In this document: piece after piece, positions 12,001 to 27,000 of the stretch
How the letters are laid out: each line of letters starts with the position of its first letter
How positions within the stretch are numbered: position 1 is the stretch's first letter
Assembly (NCBI GenBank): GCA_943370385.1
Contig: CALRQT020000002.1
Location: 231,331-295,330, forward strand
Direction: 5' to 3'
DNA: 64,000 bases
Source: BAIKAL-G1 sp943370385
Lineage (GTDB): Bacteria > Cyanobacteriota > Cyanobacteriia > PCC-6307 > Cyanobiaceae
Notes under the pieces: generated by a model
The model's database searches: none
The model's input: the letters and a program-made list of their open reading frames with translations, nothing else
What the model was told of the DNA's origin: nothing
Program-made: the position numbers and the translations under genes

Positions 12001-15000
12001 ATATAGTGGTCCATAGCTTTATAACTGTATTATTTGCCGTTGTGGTACTCAGGTTGAGACTATTTGATGATTGGAGATTGCCAAGCACAAATAGGTTTTC
12101 TGATGAAATTAGCGATAGATTGCCCGAGGTGGTGGTGATGCTACCCAGTATTGCAAGATTCTTGTTTGTGTTCAAGGAAAAGCCGTTGCTGCTTCTGGCG
12201 GTAATTGTTCCACCCAATTTGATATTGGTGCGATACTCGCCATTATTTGCATTGCCATCAAGGAACCCTGCATTCACTCCGGTTGCTGTCAGTTCAGTTT
12301 TCTGATTGCTGCTTAGGTGGTCCCCAACATTAAGAGTGTTCCCTCCTTTAGCATTCAGGTTGAGCGTGCCACTGGCGTCAATCAAACCTTCCATCACTAG
12401 GAAGCCAGCAGTGACATTGGCATTGTCACTGCTATTGAGAATCAGATTGGAACCACTCTCAGCCGATACGGTTCCTGTCGATATGTTTGCTGATATCGCA
12501 AGGTTGCCGCTGCCACTGGTGATGATGGAGGCGCCACTTTTGATGCTAAGACTATTGGCTGAGGTAAGAGTTAGGTTGCTAGATTCCGATTCAATCTTGC
12601 CATAGATGGTTAAATCACCATTGCTTGTGGAGACGTTGGAGGATCCCGTTGTGTACAATCCGGCTAAATTCTTATTTCCAGTTGAGTCGCTGGCAGTGTC
12701 GATGGTCAAGTTGGAATCATTTGTGAGGTGAACTCCACCGTTTCCAACCCTGCCGGCAAGGGTGTTGACTTTCGTTCTGAAAAGGCTTGTGCTGCTTCCT
12801 AGCCCAGTCAGTCCATCGAACACCAAGCTGCTCGACTGAATGCTTATATTGCTACCGGAGCCTTGGCTAAAGCCAGCACCACTGAGCCAGACCGTTTGAT
12901 TGGCTGCATTCAAGCTTTGTAGGACCACTGGCGTGGTCCCCCTGGACCCAAAGGCCATGGTGCCATTGGCACCCCCCGTGCTTGTGGCAGTCAGCCTGGT
13001 GGGGTTTGCTGCCGCACCGCCGCCAATCGTAAGCGGAGAAACGGCTGTACCGAAACTCGTTGCGGTGAGAGTGAGGTTAGGCGCCTGTAGATTGATGCTT
13101 GCCTGGCCAATGGCACTGGCCGAGCGCCCTCCATCAAGCAGGGCACCGCCGCTGGTGATTGTTAAATGATTGGCGGCCACTACCGAGCCGAGCGAGAGAT
13201 TAGCGCTGCTGCTCAGATAGGCGGAGCCATTGTCAGCGCTGGCATAGAGGCTGGAGATGCCAGTGGTTGAAATTTTTACGGCTTGGCTACTGCTACCAAT
13301 CGATCCAGAAACGCTCCGCAATTCAATCGGACCCAAGCTATTGCTAACACCGTTGCCAGCGGCCAGCTGGGAGAGGGACCCACCAGCTTGCAAGCTAACC
13401 GTGCCATTGCCTGACACAGACTGGATCGATAAATTGCCAGCGGTGGAAATCCGTATGTCCTGGTTGGCGTTGGTGGTCAAGGAACCACCGAGGTTTACCG
13501 ACAACGCTGTTTGGGGGCGAAGCGTCACTCCGATTAATTCGCTGATATCCGTGACCAACATGCCCGATGTGATGGTACTGGGAAGGCTGGTTGCTGTCAC
13601 AGAGGCATGGGCCGTTCCTATCGTTAGGGCAGTCCAAAGGTTGCTATTGCTGTAATCCTCGGATAGCAAATCACATGTTTTAGCGCTGCCAATGAATGTG
13701 TAATAGCCATTGAAGCGGCCATTTCTCACCAGAACTACCTGGCCTGCCTGCAGTGATTGATTCAAGACGACACCCGTCGAACTGCTCGCTACGGCTGTGT
13801 AGTCTGGGGTGTAGGCAACAAATTGGTTTGGATTGCTTAAGGCAAGAGTTGAAGTTGAACTTGTAGTCTCCAACGGAGTGTTGCCAACATATTTGTACAC
13901 CTTGTAGCTACGAGACACCACATCGCCCGTCGAGGCAGCGCTTAGCAGGGCGGCATTGCTTGTCGATACTTGTTCGTAGTCGCCGTTGGGGATCTCGATT
14001 TGAATCAAGTTAGCACTGGTACGTCCAATTGCCCCTTGGCTAACAGTTAGGCTAAGATTTCCACCTATGTTTATGGCGTTTGTGCTGCTGGCCGGTGACC
14101 CATCCGTGCTTCCTGTGCCCAACCCTAGGGTTGCGGCTTGAACGGGGAACAGACTGGCATAGAGGTTTGCAGCTAGGGGGTGGTAGTAGGCATTCATTGC
14201 CATCACCCGCTGGTCTATATAGCTAGCCTGCTGTTCAGCTGAGCGTTGATAGATAAACGTAGAATTATAACTTGTATTTCCATTCTGTTGATGAATTGCA
14301 TTTAACTGAACCTCATAGGCCGCAATCGCTTGTCCGCTAAAGCCCTTGTTGATTAGCGTGTTTTTCTCTGCAGTCGTGAAGGCAAATGATGCTTGCTGCT
14401 GATACCTGTTGGCTGCGGTATTAGCTAGTCGATAGTTGTCGTTCGTTAGGTTGTACCTGGCCAGCAAGGTTGATGCCGCTAGAGAACCTCCAGTTGTTAG
14501 TACATTGGATGCACGAAGAAAGTCCCAGTTCCCGTCCATGATCCATTCTGTCAACTGATTGCTAGGGGCGTATAGGTATAAGCACTTGTTGATTCCGTCA
14601 ATCGTTGCGGCCGACAGGATCCTCCAGCTAGGATGGGTATTGTCAAAGGGCGCTCTGGCATAATTGAGCTGCTTAGTGATGCCATTAGTTGTAACTGAAT
14701 AGATGGAGGAATTATTGGCCTTTTCTAGGCTAACCGAACCTACAGTCGAAACAATCACTTTCGAATATGTGGTCCAATAGTTTCTATAATTAGCTTGATC
14801 CTGGGCTGCTATTTCAGATACCGCAGCTGCTCTTGCGGCTTCTCCAGTAATTTTAAACATGTTGTCTTGCTTTTGTAGTTCAGTCATATCTGTAAGACCG
14901 CCAGGCGCTCCGGTGGCATCAAGAAGATCACCACTGACCACATTGAGGTTGAGTGATCCACCCAAGCTGATGGCACTTGTGCTGCTCCAGCTTGTTGGCA

Positions 15001-18000
15001 AGACCAATTGCAAAGAACCCTCGGTTTCCTTTAGGTAGGCGTTGGCTCCACTGCCTTTGAGTTCTAAGGCAAGTCCACTGGTGCTGGTCAGGCCATTGGC
15101 ACTGGTGTTGAGTCGCAGGGCATTGGCCGCCGTACCCACATGACCCGAGCCGACGTTCATCTCCAGGCGAACAGCCTTGAACAAAGCAGCCGCCGCCGTC
15201 GGTCCAGTTGTCGTCTGGTTGCTGAGATTGAGGCCACCGGCCAATGTCAAGGTAAGGGTATTACCGGCTGAGAGGGCAAGACCAGTGGCGGAATCGCCCA
15301 ATGGTTTTAGGTTGGCACTAAAGCCGCCGTTACTAAAGGTCGCGATGGTGAGATTGCCACCTGCAGCGGCCTGCAGCTGAATATCTGTCGTGGAGTTCGA
15401 AGCGCCACCAACTTGAAGATCAATATTGCCGCCAGCACTTAAGTTGATCGGAACTGTGTTATTGCTGACGAACAACGGTTTGATCGTAATATCTTTACCA
15501 TTGCCAGCTGCTATCGTCACATTGGAAACATTGTTAACACCCTTGAGCATCGACACATTGCCTTGGCTCGTAATTGACAGCGATCCAGCGGCTTGACCGG
15601 CATTTATTGCAGGGGATATAAAGCCAACAGTGATGGGGTTGTCAGCCTTCAATTGACTTGTGTAATAATCCTTGACACCTTGGTTCACTATTTGTTCCGT
15701 ATGATAAGTCTTCTTGCGCAGGAAGCCCCCCCCCGTTGTCCAATGGCGAGTTGTTGTCAGGGGTACATTATTTGTTGCCTGCATGTAATCTAGCTGGTAG
15801 GCCGCATTTGCTGTACTAAAGCTTGCTGGCGCTACAGCTTGTATGGCTTGCCCTTGTAGGAGGGGTTTGGAGTCTATGTATTGAGTATTAATTGAATCCC
15901 AAGCATTAGAATTGGTAGGGATGTCATAGAAGAGATTAAAGGATGAGTTCGACTTGTATTTTGTAGTTGTTGTGGTTGCTGCTTGACCTTCTGTCCATAC
16001 ATAGGTAAGGCCAGCCGCGGGGGTATAGGTGGTGCTTCTTATTGTCGCTACGTCGTTTCCAGCAATGGTCCCGGCTGTGTATGTGGTGCTTTGATCCAAC
16101 CAACTTTTGCTGCCAGGAACCAGAGAGAGGGTTGACAATGATGTTGTGATGCTATTGTTTGCCCGGTTTAATTCATAGACATTCTTGCTAACATTTGCTT
16201 GCACGAAAGTAGAGGCACGTTTCGAGTCCCATGAACCGATGGCAACAGTCGGATTGCTTGTTGTCGTGGTATCAGTCCATGTTGTCGTTGATGTTGTTTT
16301 TGTATAGGTACGGCGAAATAGGGTTCCGGTTGATGCCACGGTTGTTTGAACTCTCGTGTAATCTATCTTTTCAATGTTCGACCCTTCTGGTGATATGCTA
16401 TATGTGGTTATTGAAGTGGTATTGTCATAAGGAGGTTGGTAGCTATTAACGGTCGAGTTCAAAGTGCGTGTTGACATTGGTGACGTTGTTTTGGTAACAA
16501 CGTTGGGTACTCCCGATCGGTGCTTAAGTTGTATTTGGTTGCTATTTCCTGTTCGGTGCACATAATAAATAGTGTTGTTTGTCAACCCGCTGAATGGCGA
16601 TGTGTCAACGGCTTGCCCCGAGGCGTCAATACTCTTGTTGTATTGGTACAGGATGGGTGAATCTTCAGCCAAATTGACAGCCGTTGCAAACGTAATTGTA
16701 TTTCCTGTTACACTTGTTGCCACTAGTGGGATTCTAGGCGTATCAATGATTGTAATTTTTCCATTAGTTGGCGAAAGGTCAATTGCGCCTGTCACTAGGT
16801 TCCAAGAACTGTTATTAGTGAGTGTAAGAGTTGGTTGGCCATTGAAGGCCAATACCTTGCCAGCACCTGTGCTCATGATTTGGCCCGTGAGGTTGATATT
16901 ACCACCCTTGCTCTTGATGTCATAGAGGTTAATCGTGCGGCTGCCCACATCCACATAGCCGGCCAGGCCCACCGCCTTGCCTTCCACAGCCGCAAAACTG
17001 ATGCCATTGATGCCATTGCCATTGCTATCCAACAGGGAGGTTGAGAAGCTGGGATTGAAACTTGCATCCACAGTCATGCTCAGTGTTGGGGTACCACTTT
17101 GTATCAGTCCATCAATATTAAGATAAAGGGCCGAAATTGATATGTCTCCCCGTGAGAAGATTGTGCCTGCATTGCTTGTCGCTGCATTATTGATCACCGA
17201 TTGGTTTGCAGTAACGCTCGTCATCGAGCCTTTGTAGGATCCATCCGAATTGGTTGCTGCATTAAAGGCCTGGGCACGATAGCTGTCGTAATTGAGATAC
17301 TGGCGGGGATCGCCACCACTATGGAACCAACTATCTGAATTCAAGGTGAAAGTGCCAGCCGAACTAATCGACAGGCTGCTGCCCCTGACTTCCCCGGAGA
17401 CGATCACGCTGTCCGTCGCATTATTAATCGCGATGGTGCCGATCTCGTTGACGACAGAACCCAGTAGATAGATGTCAGCTGGTGGCTGGTTGACAGGAAA
17501 GGCGGTGGGTAATGGGATATCCTTACGAACATTTTGGCTTACGGTAATCGTTCCAGTCGGCTGGTTTGTATTCCCTCCAGTGCTGCCGCCTTGGCGGTTG
17601 AAGTAGACTGAACCTGGGCTGAACACGGTGTATTCGCCATCAATAATATCTACTACTTTGGAATCGTCAATAACCATGTCTTCGCCAACAAGGATTGCAG
17701 GGGCGGAATTGATGACAGAGATGGAGCTGTCGCTATAGGCCTTGATATTGGATGGAATGTTGGCAGGAGCTGAATTCGTTTGCAGACCATTAATATTGAT
17801 CGTACCACCAATCGCATCGAGAAACACCGAACCTGCTGCTGCATACAGGTCAGGCAGATGGATCGCTAGGCCGTCGAGCCTGCCTTGGATTGTGCCAGTG
17901 TTCGCATCAAGCAGTCCAAGCTGGTCCGCCTGTCGCCGCAGGGCCTCCTGTTGAGATAAATAGAGCGCCTTGTTAGAAGGAGAGCTGTCGTTTGCTGCAA

Positions 18001-21000
18001 TTAAATCCCTCAGGCGTTTGTCTTGCTCAAAGAGTTCACTGCCCAGCTCCATCGTATCGAGATAGGGGCGCTGGCTGGCATCATTCCAGAGTAGATCTGG
18101 CAATACCACACCAATAAATGTGCCCAGATCCACCAAGGACCCTGTCGGGGATGCCAATAGGCGATAGCTGTAGTCGATGGTGCCATCAAGACCTAAGGAC
18201 GCCAGCTGGGCAGCGTTCAGCTTGGTGTCCTTGACCAACGCTGACGTTAGCGCGCTGCTGCCAGATAGGTTGAGATAGCTGTTTTGGTTGGCAAGATTAT
18301 CGCTATTCGGTAGGGTGATTACTTTGATTTGGTGCTGGGCTCCAGCTACAACCTGTGAACTGCTGTCGATCGTGATTGTATTCGAGGTTGAATCGTTGGC
18401 AGTCGTCGTGCCCTTGATTGGGGTCGCAATCAATATATAGGATGTGGCATCAGCAAGGGAGCGCTTGTTAGATTTGCCATTCCAGTCTTTCCCTTGAGCT
18501 TTGAGTTCCACGTTGCCGCGGGCCAGTAACTTGGAATTATCGACAATTGAGATCGAGTTCGTATCCACACTCGTAGCATTTGCACGGGAAAGCGGTACCC
18601 CTAGAACTGTTGAGTTGATTTGGCTATCGGCCGTGCTCCTTAGGATATCGGGCACCCCATTGGCATCGAGTCCTGACCACAGCTTGATCGTTTGGCCCTT
18701 GATCGTGGTTCCAGTCAGACTTAGTACATTGCTAACCTGATTAGTAGCCGTTGAATAGGCGTTACCAAATCCGAATTGTCCTGCCAGTACGGAACTCGAG
18801 CTGCTGACCGTACCATCGCTCTTTGCTGTGATGGATACATCACCACTATCGTTGATAACTTTGACCCCACCAGCTGCGGTAACACTTGCTTTGGCCTTAT
18901 TGACGACTTGGCTTTCGGCGGATACCGCTGCTAGGGCCGACACGGCATCCAGGGTGATGTCGTCAGTGGCATACACACCCGTTTTGGCATGCATCCACAA
19001 TAGCCCTGGATTTGACTTGCTACCCAGGGCATGGACGGTACTATTCGCTCCGAGATTTATGTTGGCTCCAAAAGCACCAGCATCATCGCCAATCAATGTG
19101 GTTGATTTAATCCCTGCGCCACCAGCCTGGCCAGCGACAAAGACTTTGCCATTGCCAATAACGCCAAGGCTGTTGTCATTGGATTGACTGTATTTGCTTT
19201 TCTGGATGCTATTGTTCGCCGCAATATCAATCGCAGCAGCGGTAACTGAACTCGATGAACCAAGATCAATCGATGACTTACTCATGATTGCAATGGTCGA
19301 GTTGGCACCACCACCCGCTAGACCTGCTGAGACGGCAATACCGACAGCACGCGTATCGATACCACCAAGTGTGCCATCTTCACTGGTTTGATCGACTATG
19401 CTGGAGAGTTTGAGGCTGCCGGTGGCTGTTATCGTGGCGTTGGCATCGAGTTTGGTCTGAACTGTTTGGTTTGTGGTGGCGGTTGATTGGGCACCGGCAC
19501 CGGACAACACCCCACCTCCGGACGCACTGAGGGTGTCTGCATAGATACTGTCGCGTGAGAAGGAGTTGATCGCCACATCCTTGGCCGAAATGCTGGCACC
19601 AGAACCGAGCAGGGCCTGCACTTCTGGTTCAACTGTATTGCTACCCAGGTTTGATTCGGCAGCCATCAAGCCAAAACCAGCTAAACCACCAACGGTCCCT
19701 CCCAGGCTGCTGCTATTGAGGGTATTGGCAGAGGCAGCCTGGATCAAACTGGTGCCATCGGGCGTGTAGAGGGAACCCGCCTGAACTTGGGCTCGACTTG
19801 TGGACGTAATCGTTGCTTTAGCGCTGTTGACCACTGCACCGACAACACCTGAGGCCGATGCCGTGATGGCTTTTGCCTGCTCAATGGTGTCTGCTGTTGA
19901 GCTGGAGATTGTGATGTTCGATGCTGCAGTGAAGGTGGGGGCATTACTACCGCCACCTTGCGCGGTTGATGACTGGGTGAGGGCGGTTACACGGTTGTTG
20001 ATGGTGTTTTCGACCACTCCCGCCCCAACGGCCACGCCCATGCCTGCAGCGAGGGATGTGGCCACAATTTCAGCATTCAAATTGGCGTTGCTTGATGAGG
20101 CAGCAATCGTTATAGATCCGCTGCTAGTTACGGCCTGATTGCTAGTTAGTTCACTTCTAAAACTACGATCGGCCTGCTTTGCAGTGATCGTGATTGTGTT
20201 TATTGAATTACCGCTAATCGCAGCCAAATAACTGGTCCCAATTTGACTGTTGATGGCGTCTCTTAACCCAGTCTGTATCGCTAATGCTGTGGGGCTGGTC
20301 ACTTGATAGGTGACCTCTTGGTCTGTTTCTCCGGTTGTAACTTTAATGACAATTTTATCGCCGCTGTTAAAGTGGCCACCAAGAACCACTTGGTCAACCT
20401 GCGCCTGTGTAGCGCTTGCAAGCTGGGTCGTTTCGACCATGACAGTGGCATCCCCAATGACACCTGCATTGACATCGATAGCGCCTGTGACTGTCGTGGT
20501 GATGTCATTGGCGATTGTATTTTTAATCCTGGCTCCACCTCCAGAGAGGGCATTGATGCCACCGCTCACGACGGCTGTTGTTGACTTTGAATCATTAATC
20601 GTGCTGCGGGCATCATCGGCTTTAATCGTTAGGTCTCCCTTCGATTGGATCGTGTAGCGTTTTGCGTCTACATTCGATCCACCATCGCTGATGGTCACAG
20701 TATTAATGTTGTCGATTAAATTTTTGTTTTCAGCGGCACCAATTGCAACACCAACACCAATGCCGGGATTGCCGCTAATGGCAACACTTCCAGCGTCGGT
20801 TTGGACCTTATCGATGTTGTTGTCTGTCTTGCTGGTAATCGTTAGGGATCCGGCTGAAATGAGGTTCGATTGGGTTACTGTGGTGCCCACGTTATACGCT
20901 ATTCGCGAATCATTAAAGGCTCCTGAGAAGCCTCCTGCGACTTGCCCTGTGGTTAGTGCCACGCTGACAGGAATCGCTGTGGCCCCATAGCTGACTGTGG

Positions 21001-24000
21001 AACTACTACTTGCTGTGAGATCTGGATTGATGACACCTGTACCTGTGGTCGTTAAGTTGGAGTTTGAGATCGTAGTTTGAACTTTGGCCCGGGAGGTGTT
21101 GGTGGCGTCTGCCGTGGCGATGCCCAGGAGGTTTTGCACCTTGACCGCTCCAACGGCGATTGCGCCGCCGACTCCGGTCGCCGAACCAGCGCCGACTCCA
21201 GCCCCAACCCCGGCATCAACACTCTGGCTGTTGCTGCTGCCAAGGGAAATGGCACCGGCAACCGTGAGGTTGGCGGAGCTGATGTTGGTGGTGGTATCAC
21301 CAAGCAGGATGTTGATGGCATCAGCGCCACCGCCAGCTAGGGAACCACCGCTAGAGCCACCACTGAGGGCTACAGCTACCGCGGCCGATTTAGCGGAGAT
21401 GGAGGCACTGCGATCGTCTGCTTTGGTTTTGCTGGCCGTCACTGAGAGGGCTCCAACCTTTGAGCCAGCGGCGATGTTCGCCACGGTGGTGTCGGCGGTG
21501 TTGTTGAGGGTGTTGTCGGCTTGGGAAACGCCAATGGCTGCCGCAACAGAGAGCCCTCCCCCGAAGCTGGCCCCGACGGCAGCACCCCAGGCGGTGGAGT
21601 CGGCCGAGCTGCTGTCGCTACTGCTAACAGTGAGGGCTCCAGTGTCGAGGCTGATCGTTTTGTCACTGGTGGCGCCAACGAAGGCCCTAATCGAAACCAG
21701 GGAGCGGTTGGTGGCCTCGGAGCCAGCACCCACCAGGGCAAGGCTTCCGCTACCTGTTATCGAAATAGCAGCCGCGAAGCTATCGACGTAGCTTGTGATC
21801 TTGGCGGCGTTGCTGGCTGTAACGGAGACAGCGCCCTTGGCGTAGAGGTTGGAATTGGTGACAGCAGCGCGAACCAGGTTGCCGCTGGTGCCGATCAGGT
21901 TGGTGAAGCTTTGGGGAGAACCACCACTGAGGGCTCTGTTGGCCCGGGTTTCGCCTATGAAGTTGCGGGCAAAGGCCACACCAATGGCGGCAGAGCCGCC
22001 TTTGTCTCCGGCAGCTAAGGCGATGCTAATCGCATGTACCTTTGCGTTAATTGTAGAGGTATCGTTTGCATTGACCGTGACTGTTCCATTCCAAGTGGAA
22101 GACGCCGTGCCAAGGTTGGCGCTATTGACGAGGGCCTGGTTAGTGCCTGTGATTGTATTAAGACTACTCGTCCCACCACCAGACAAGCCAAGTGATTTTT
22201 TACTACCAACAGCAACGGCTATTGCGGCTGCAATCGACTCGGAGTTGATTTTGCCTGTGTTTGTCGATGTGATAACCAGATTGCCCTTGGGCAGAACAGA
22301 GCCGAAGTTTGCCAGTTCGGCCTTGGTGTTGCGGCGAATGGTGTTTGTGGCAAGCGAGCTGCCAATCGATGCGGCAAACCCGTTACTACCGGCAAAGCTG
22401 GCGGCTAGGGAGGCGCCGACAGCGGTTGCATCGATGCTGGCCGCATCGGAAGCGCTGATCGTGAGATCTGCGCCAACCAGGCTGCTGTTAGCGGTCCCAT
22501 TGCCAATGATGGTTGCGGTGGTGCTGTTGGCGATGACATTGGTCGCTTCACTGCCGCCGCAACTTAGGGCCCCGGTAGTTCTACTGGGGGCAGCAATAGC
22601 GGCTGAAACGGCTACAACTTCAGCTTTGATGGTGGCGCTATGGCTGGCCTCAACCCGGATCGCACCGCTAGCTGTTAGGGTGCTAAGGGAATTTCCACTG
22701 GTCCCTGAAATTGTGGCAGCAATCCGGTTGCCGTCGCCGCCATTGGCCAGGGTTGGGATGCCACCGGATTCGCCAGGATTGCTCTGCGTTGCACCGATGA
22801 AATTGCGGGCAATGCTGACACCAATGCTGACGGCACCGACTTCTCCATGACCCGACAATCCTACGGCAACTGAATTCGCGATGATCTTTGCGTTGATTGT
22901 TCCTGGGGAGCTGGCCTGAACGCTGAGTGTGCCGCCGCTGATAATTGTGGGCCCAGTGATTGAGGCGGTTGTATTCCCCAGGATTGTGTTATACGAAGCG
23001 GCCCCGCCACCGGCTAAACCAAGGGTGAACTGATTGCCGATTGCCGCGGAGACCGCAGCGGCGGCAGCGGTACTGGTGATCCGGCGAGTTTGGAGGCTAT
23101 TGCCATTGTCATCGAGCAATTCACTGCTACTGCGCAGGATTAGATTACCGGTCGTTGTAGCAATATTGCTGAAGCCATTAATTGAGGTTGTTCTTGAGCC
23201 GGAGAGGGTATTGTTTGCAAGGGCTACCCCGATGGCGGGGGCTACACTGTTGTTGCCTCCGGTAAAAGAGACCGAGACACTACCAGCACCACCTTCTGCT
23301 TCGATTTCGCTTGTGTCAAGGCTTTCGAGTTTGAGCGACCCAGAATTAAGAACACTGTTGACCATGTCACGGCCAATGATCTGGGCTGAAGTACTGGTTC
23401 CAATTTGGTTGGTGGCCTCGGCCACGGCCGCTGAGATGGCTACTGCATTGCCACTGCTACTACTGGCTGCGATGCCAATGCTCACTGCTGCTATTTTGGC
23501 GTCAATTTTATCGCCGTTGATTGATGTTAACTCCAAGCCACCTTCTGTTTTGATGTTGGCGACATCAAGCTTGGTACTAACCCCTGCCTGAGTTGCCCTA
23601 TTCCAGTTGATTTGGTTAGTGGCTGTGCTAACTCCAATCACCGCGACTGTTGTATCTTTGGTAGAGAGGGCAACAGCTGCACTGCCAGCGCCAACCTCTG
23701 CCTTGATACCACGCTTTTGAGCAGAACTACCGTCGTTTTTTAATGTTTGCGTTGTTGCCTGTAGAGTTGTGGCTTTTGTCAGGGTGCTATCACTGGCTGT
23801 ATTTCGATACGATCCTGTGGTTATGGATGAATTAACTTCACTGTTGATTGTGTTAATGGAGCCGGCACCGCCACCCGAGAGCGCCAGCGAGCTGTTTGCG
23901 CTAATAGCCCCGCTAAGGGCGACACCGAGGGCTAAGCTAGAGGTCTGAGAGATGTCAACAGCTGAGAGCGATAGTGCTCCACCCAGATTGAGTTCTACGG

Positions 24001-27000
24001 TGTTAGCTAGTTCAACCAGGCTTTCAACATTTCCATTGATTAAGTTTATAGCCTGGGCAGCGCCAATGCTGAAGGCGCCTGCCGAAGAAGTGGAACTTGA
24101 GAACGTTAGTGAGTCTCCTGTTGCCACCGCCCTAATCAGCCGTTCATTTTGAGCTTGTATGTTGAGCGATCCTAGGCCGATTTGGCGCGTAGCACTCCCC
24201 AATAGGTTCGTTTGGGTGTGGCCAGCAACAGATTTTATCTTGGCCCTTATGGAATCATTGATCGTGTTTTTTGCAATAGCCAACCCAAGGGCGCCAGCCT
24301 TTGCTGCACCCGATAGGCCCTGGGCGCCGCCTACGGCAAAGCCACCGGCGAAGCTATACACATTGCCCTGGGCTGAACCCTCACGCCCACTCTTATGGGC
24401 CCATGCTCGAATGCTTGTGCTGTAACGAATGCTTAGATCACTGATGTTATAGACACCACTAGTGATTCCTCCGCTCAACTTGTTGAAGGCGAATCCTCCA
24501 GCAAAACTTGCACTTTTTGCTTTTGAGCCATACGCAAGGCTGATCGCTGCACCAGCAGCATCAGAGATCAGTTTTGCATTTGCCGTTCGCTCCGCGTTCA
24601 ACGTTAAATCGTTTGCCCTGATGGTTCCCGTTCCCACCAATAGGCCAGCCTGGGGATCGCCAATCACCGCTGTCACAGGGCGGTTCACGGTATTGCCCGT
24701 ACCAGAGCCCACAAAGGCACCGTCGAAAGCTTCTCCTAATGGTGATGCCGATGCCGCCAAGGCACCGGCAATGGCGTAGGCCCCCACAGCAGATCCATCT
24801 TTGGCACTGATCGTTAGTTGGTTCGCCTGAATGGTGGATGTGCCATCGATACGGGCCGTGATCTCACCACTTAATTCATTGATTGCTGCTGACGAACCCA
24901 CTGACAGGGAGGTAGCGTTGTCCCCTTGCTTGCTTGCAGTTGCAATGGCAACATCAATACCGCCAGCCATCGCTAGAAGTTTTTCACTGGAACTAGCTGC
25001 AATGTTAATGGATGGTGCTGTTGTCGATGTTGTTGAATTGATCGTTGATTGCAGGATCTCTGCAGTAATGGCGTTCTTATAGGAATTCTGGGCCCCTGCG
25101 CCAGATCCCGCAATAGCATAGGAACTTGAATTGTTCGATGTCGCTATAGAACCTGCCCCACTTACTGCCGAGGCGATCATGTCTACATCCTCGGTACGTG
25201 CTGCCAAGGTGATGTTCGAGGGCATCGTTGAAGTGATTGAACTGTTGCTCAAACGGGCAGTAGTGTCTACTTTCAAATCGTTTATGGCGATTGATGTGCC
25301 GAATGTTCCTGCTACTGAGCCTGAAGATGATTCTAGCGCTTTATCTTCTAATGGATTGTAAGCAAACGCAACCTGACCAGCAATTGACGTGGCATTAGCT
25401 CCTTCAATTGCTTCAATGCTAAGGCTTCCTCCAAAATTTGAGGTTGTTACGTTGTTAACATACGATGTGGTGCTGCTACCGCTACTATCTAGATCAAGAT
25501 TTAGGGCGATTGACGCAGCCCCAACCCAATTCTTTCCACTACCTGTTGATCCGGATAGACTAATGGCTCCTGCGGTTTCCTGCGCTTTACGGGTGTCACT
25601 TACTAGGTGAATTGAAGCAGGGGTGTTGCCAGTTGCCTGCGCAGCACTAATTGTATTAGTGGTATCTCGATTGACTAGATTTACAGCCGCAGCACCTGCT
25701 AGGGTAAATTCACCATTCCGTTGCTTAGGTGAATGCGGGGGGCTGTTATATAATAAAGACCCGCTTTTGCTGTAGGCTATGGCACCACTCCAGTTATTTA
25801 TTTCCGTAGTATCTTTTGCTGTCATCGTAATTGACTTTGGTCCCATGAACCGTTCCTGAGATGATTTAATCTCGTTTTCGGTTGAATCATTTAGAATGGA
25901 TATACCTACGCTGCCAGCCCCTGCGAGTTGAAGATTGTCATTCTTGATACCTCTTAAGTTGTAATGTGTGGAGGTATTATTGGTTTTTGTGTTGCTATCT
26001 TCTACGGTCGCTGTACCTGCTATTGAAAACAGGGTTATTGATCCACCATTGAAGGCGTCAAGCTGAATGCTGTCAGTAAATATAAGCTGTCCACCTATGC
26101 CTTCTAGTTTATTTTTGGTACGTCGCTCCACTTCGCTGTAAATCAGTACGGCTCCAATACCGATTGATTCGCTGTATTGCACTGCGCCATTAATGTTAAT
26201 CCGATTAACCTCATTGCTGGATGAGGAGACCAGTTTCGAGGCTGCTAATGAACTGCCTAGTTTTACTTCCAGGCCTGTTATATCAGCGTTAGCATCTTTC
26301 CCAGCCAAGGTGAGATCGACCCCACCCTGTAATCCTATATCATTGGACGAGCCGGATGCTGTTAAAATATGGACTACCTGGCCAGTTTGCTTTGATGTGT
26401 TTTTAAACGTGCCAGTAAGACTAATATTTGCACTGGACAAAACTATGGTTTCAGCTTTATTGCTTGTTTTTTCAACATTAAGAATTCCACCAACCCCATT
26501 TTTGGCTACATTTCCCCATTGCATGAAGTTCTTCAGTGTTTTTGAATTTTCACCTTTCGTGTAATTCTTCTTTGCTTCGCTAACTTCTTTATCATCTTTG
26601 CTGGCACCAATTTTAAGAAATGTATCTAAGCCTATGTCGATGTGCAAATCACCTGCTCCTAATATTGAATCAACCCTGTTGGTATTGGTAATATCAAAAC
26701 TACGAGCATGGATCCTCCCAGCAATTTGCGTCTGTGTAATAGCACTAAGATTAACAGAGTTGACTGCTACGGCAAAGGCAAAATCTGAGCCTTCTTTTGT
26801 GGTCACTGTTTTTTTGCCACTTGGTGAATTTGGATCATCTTTCTCCTCTGTTTTATAACTTAGATCTTTGGATTTATTTTTAACTGTTGAATAGGAGTTG
26901 AATCCATTTTTGATTAACATACCGCTTAAGCCTGAAAGCGCGCCGACAGCGCTAGCTGGATTGCTTGCATATTCTTTGATCAACTCCGAAGTGCCAAACG

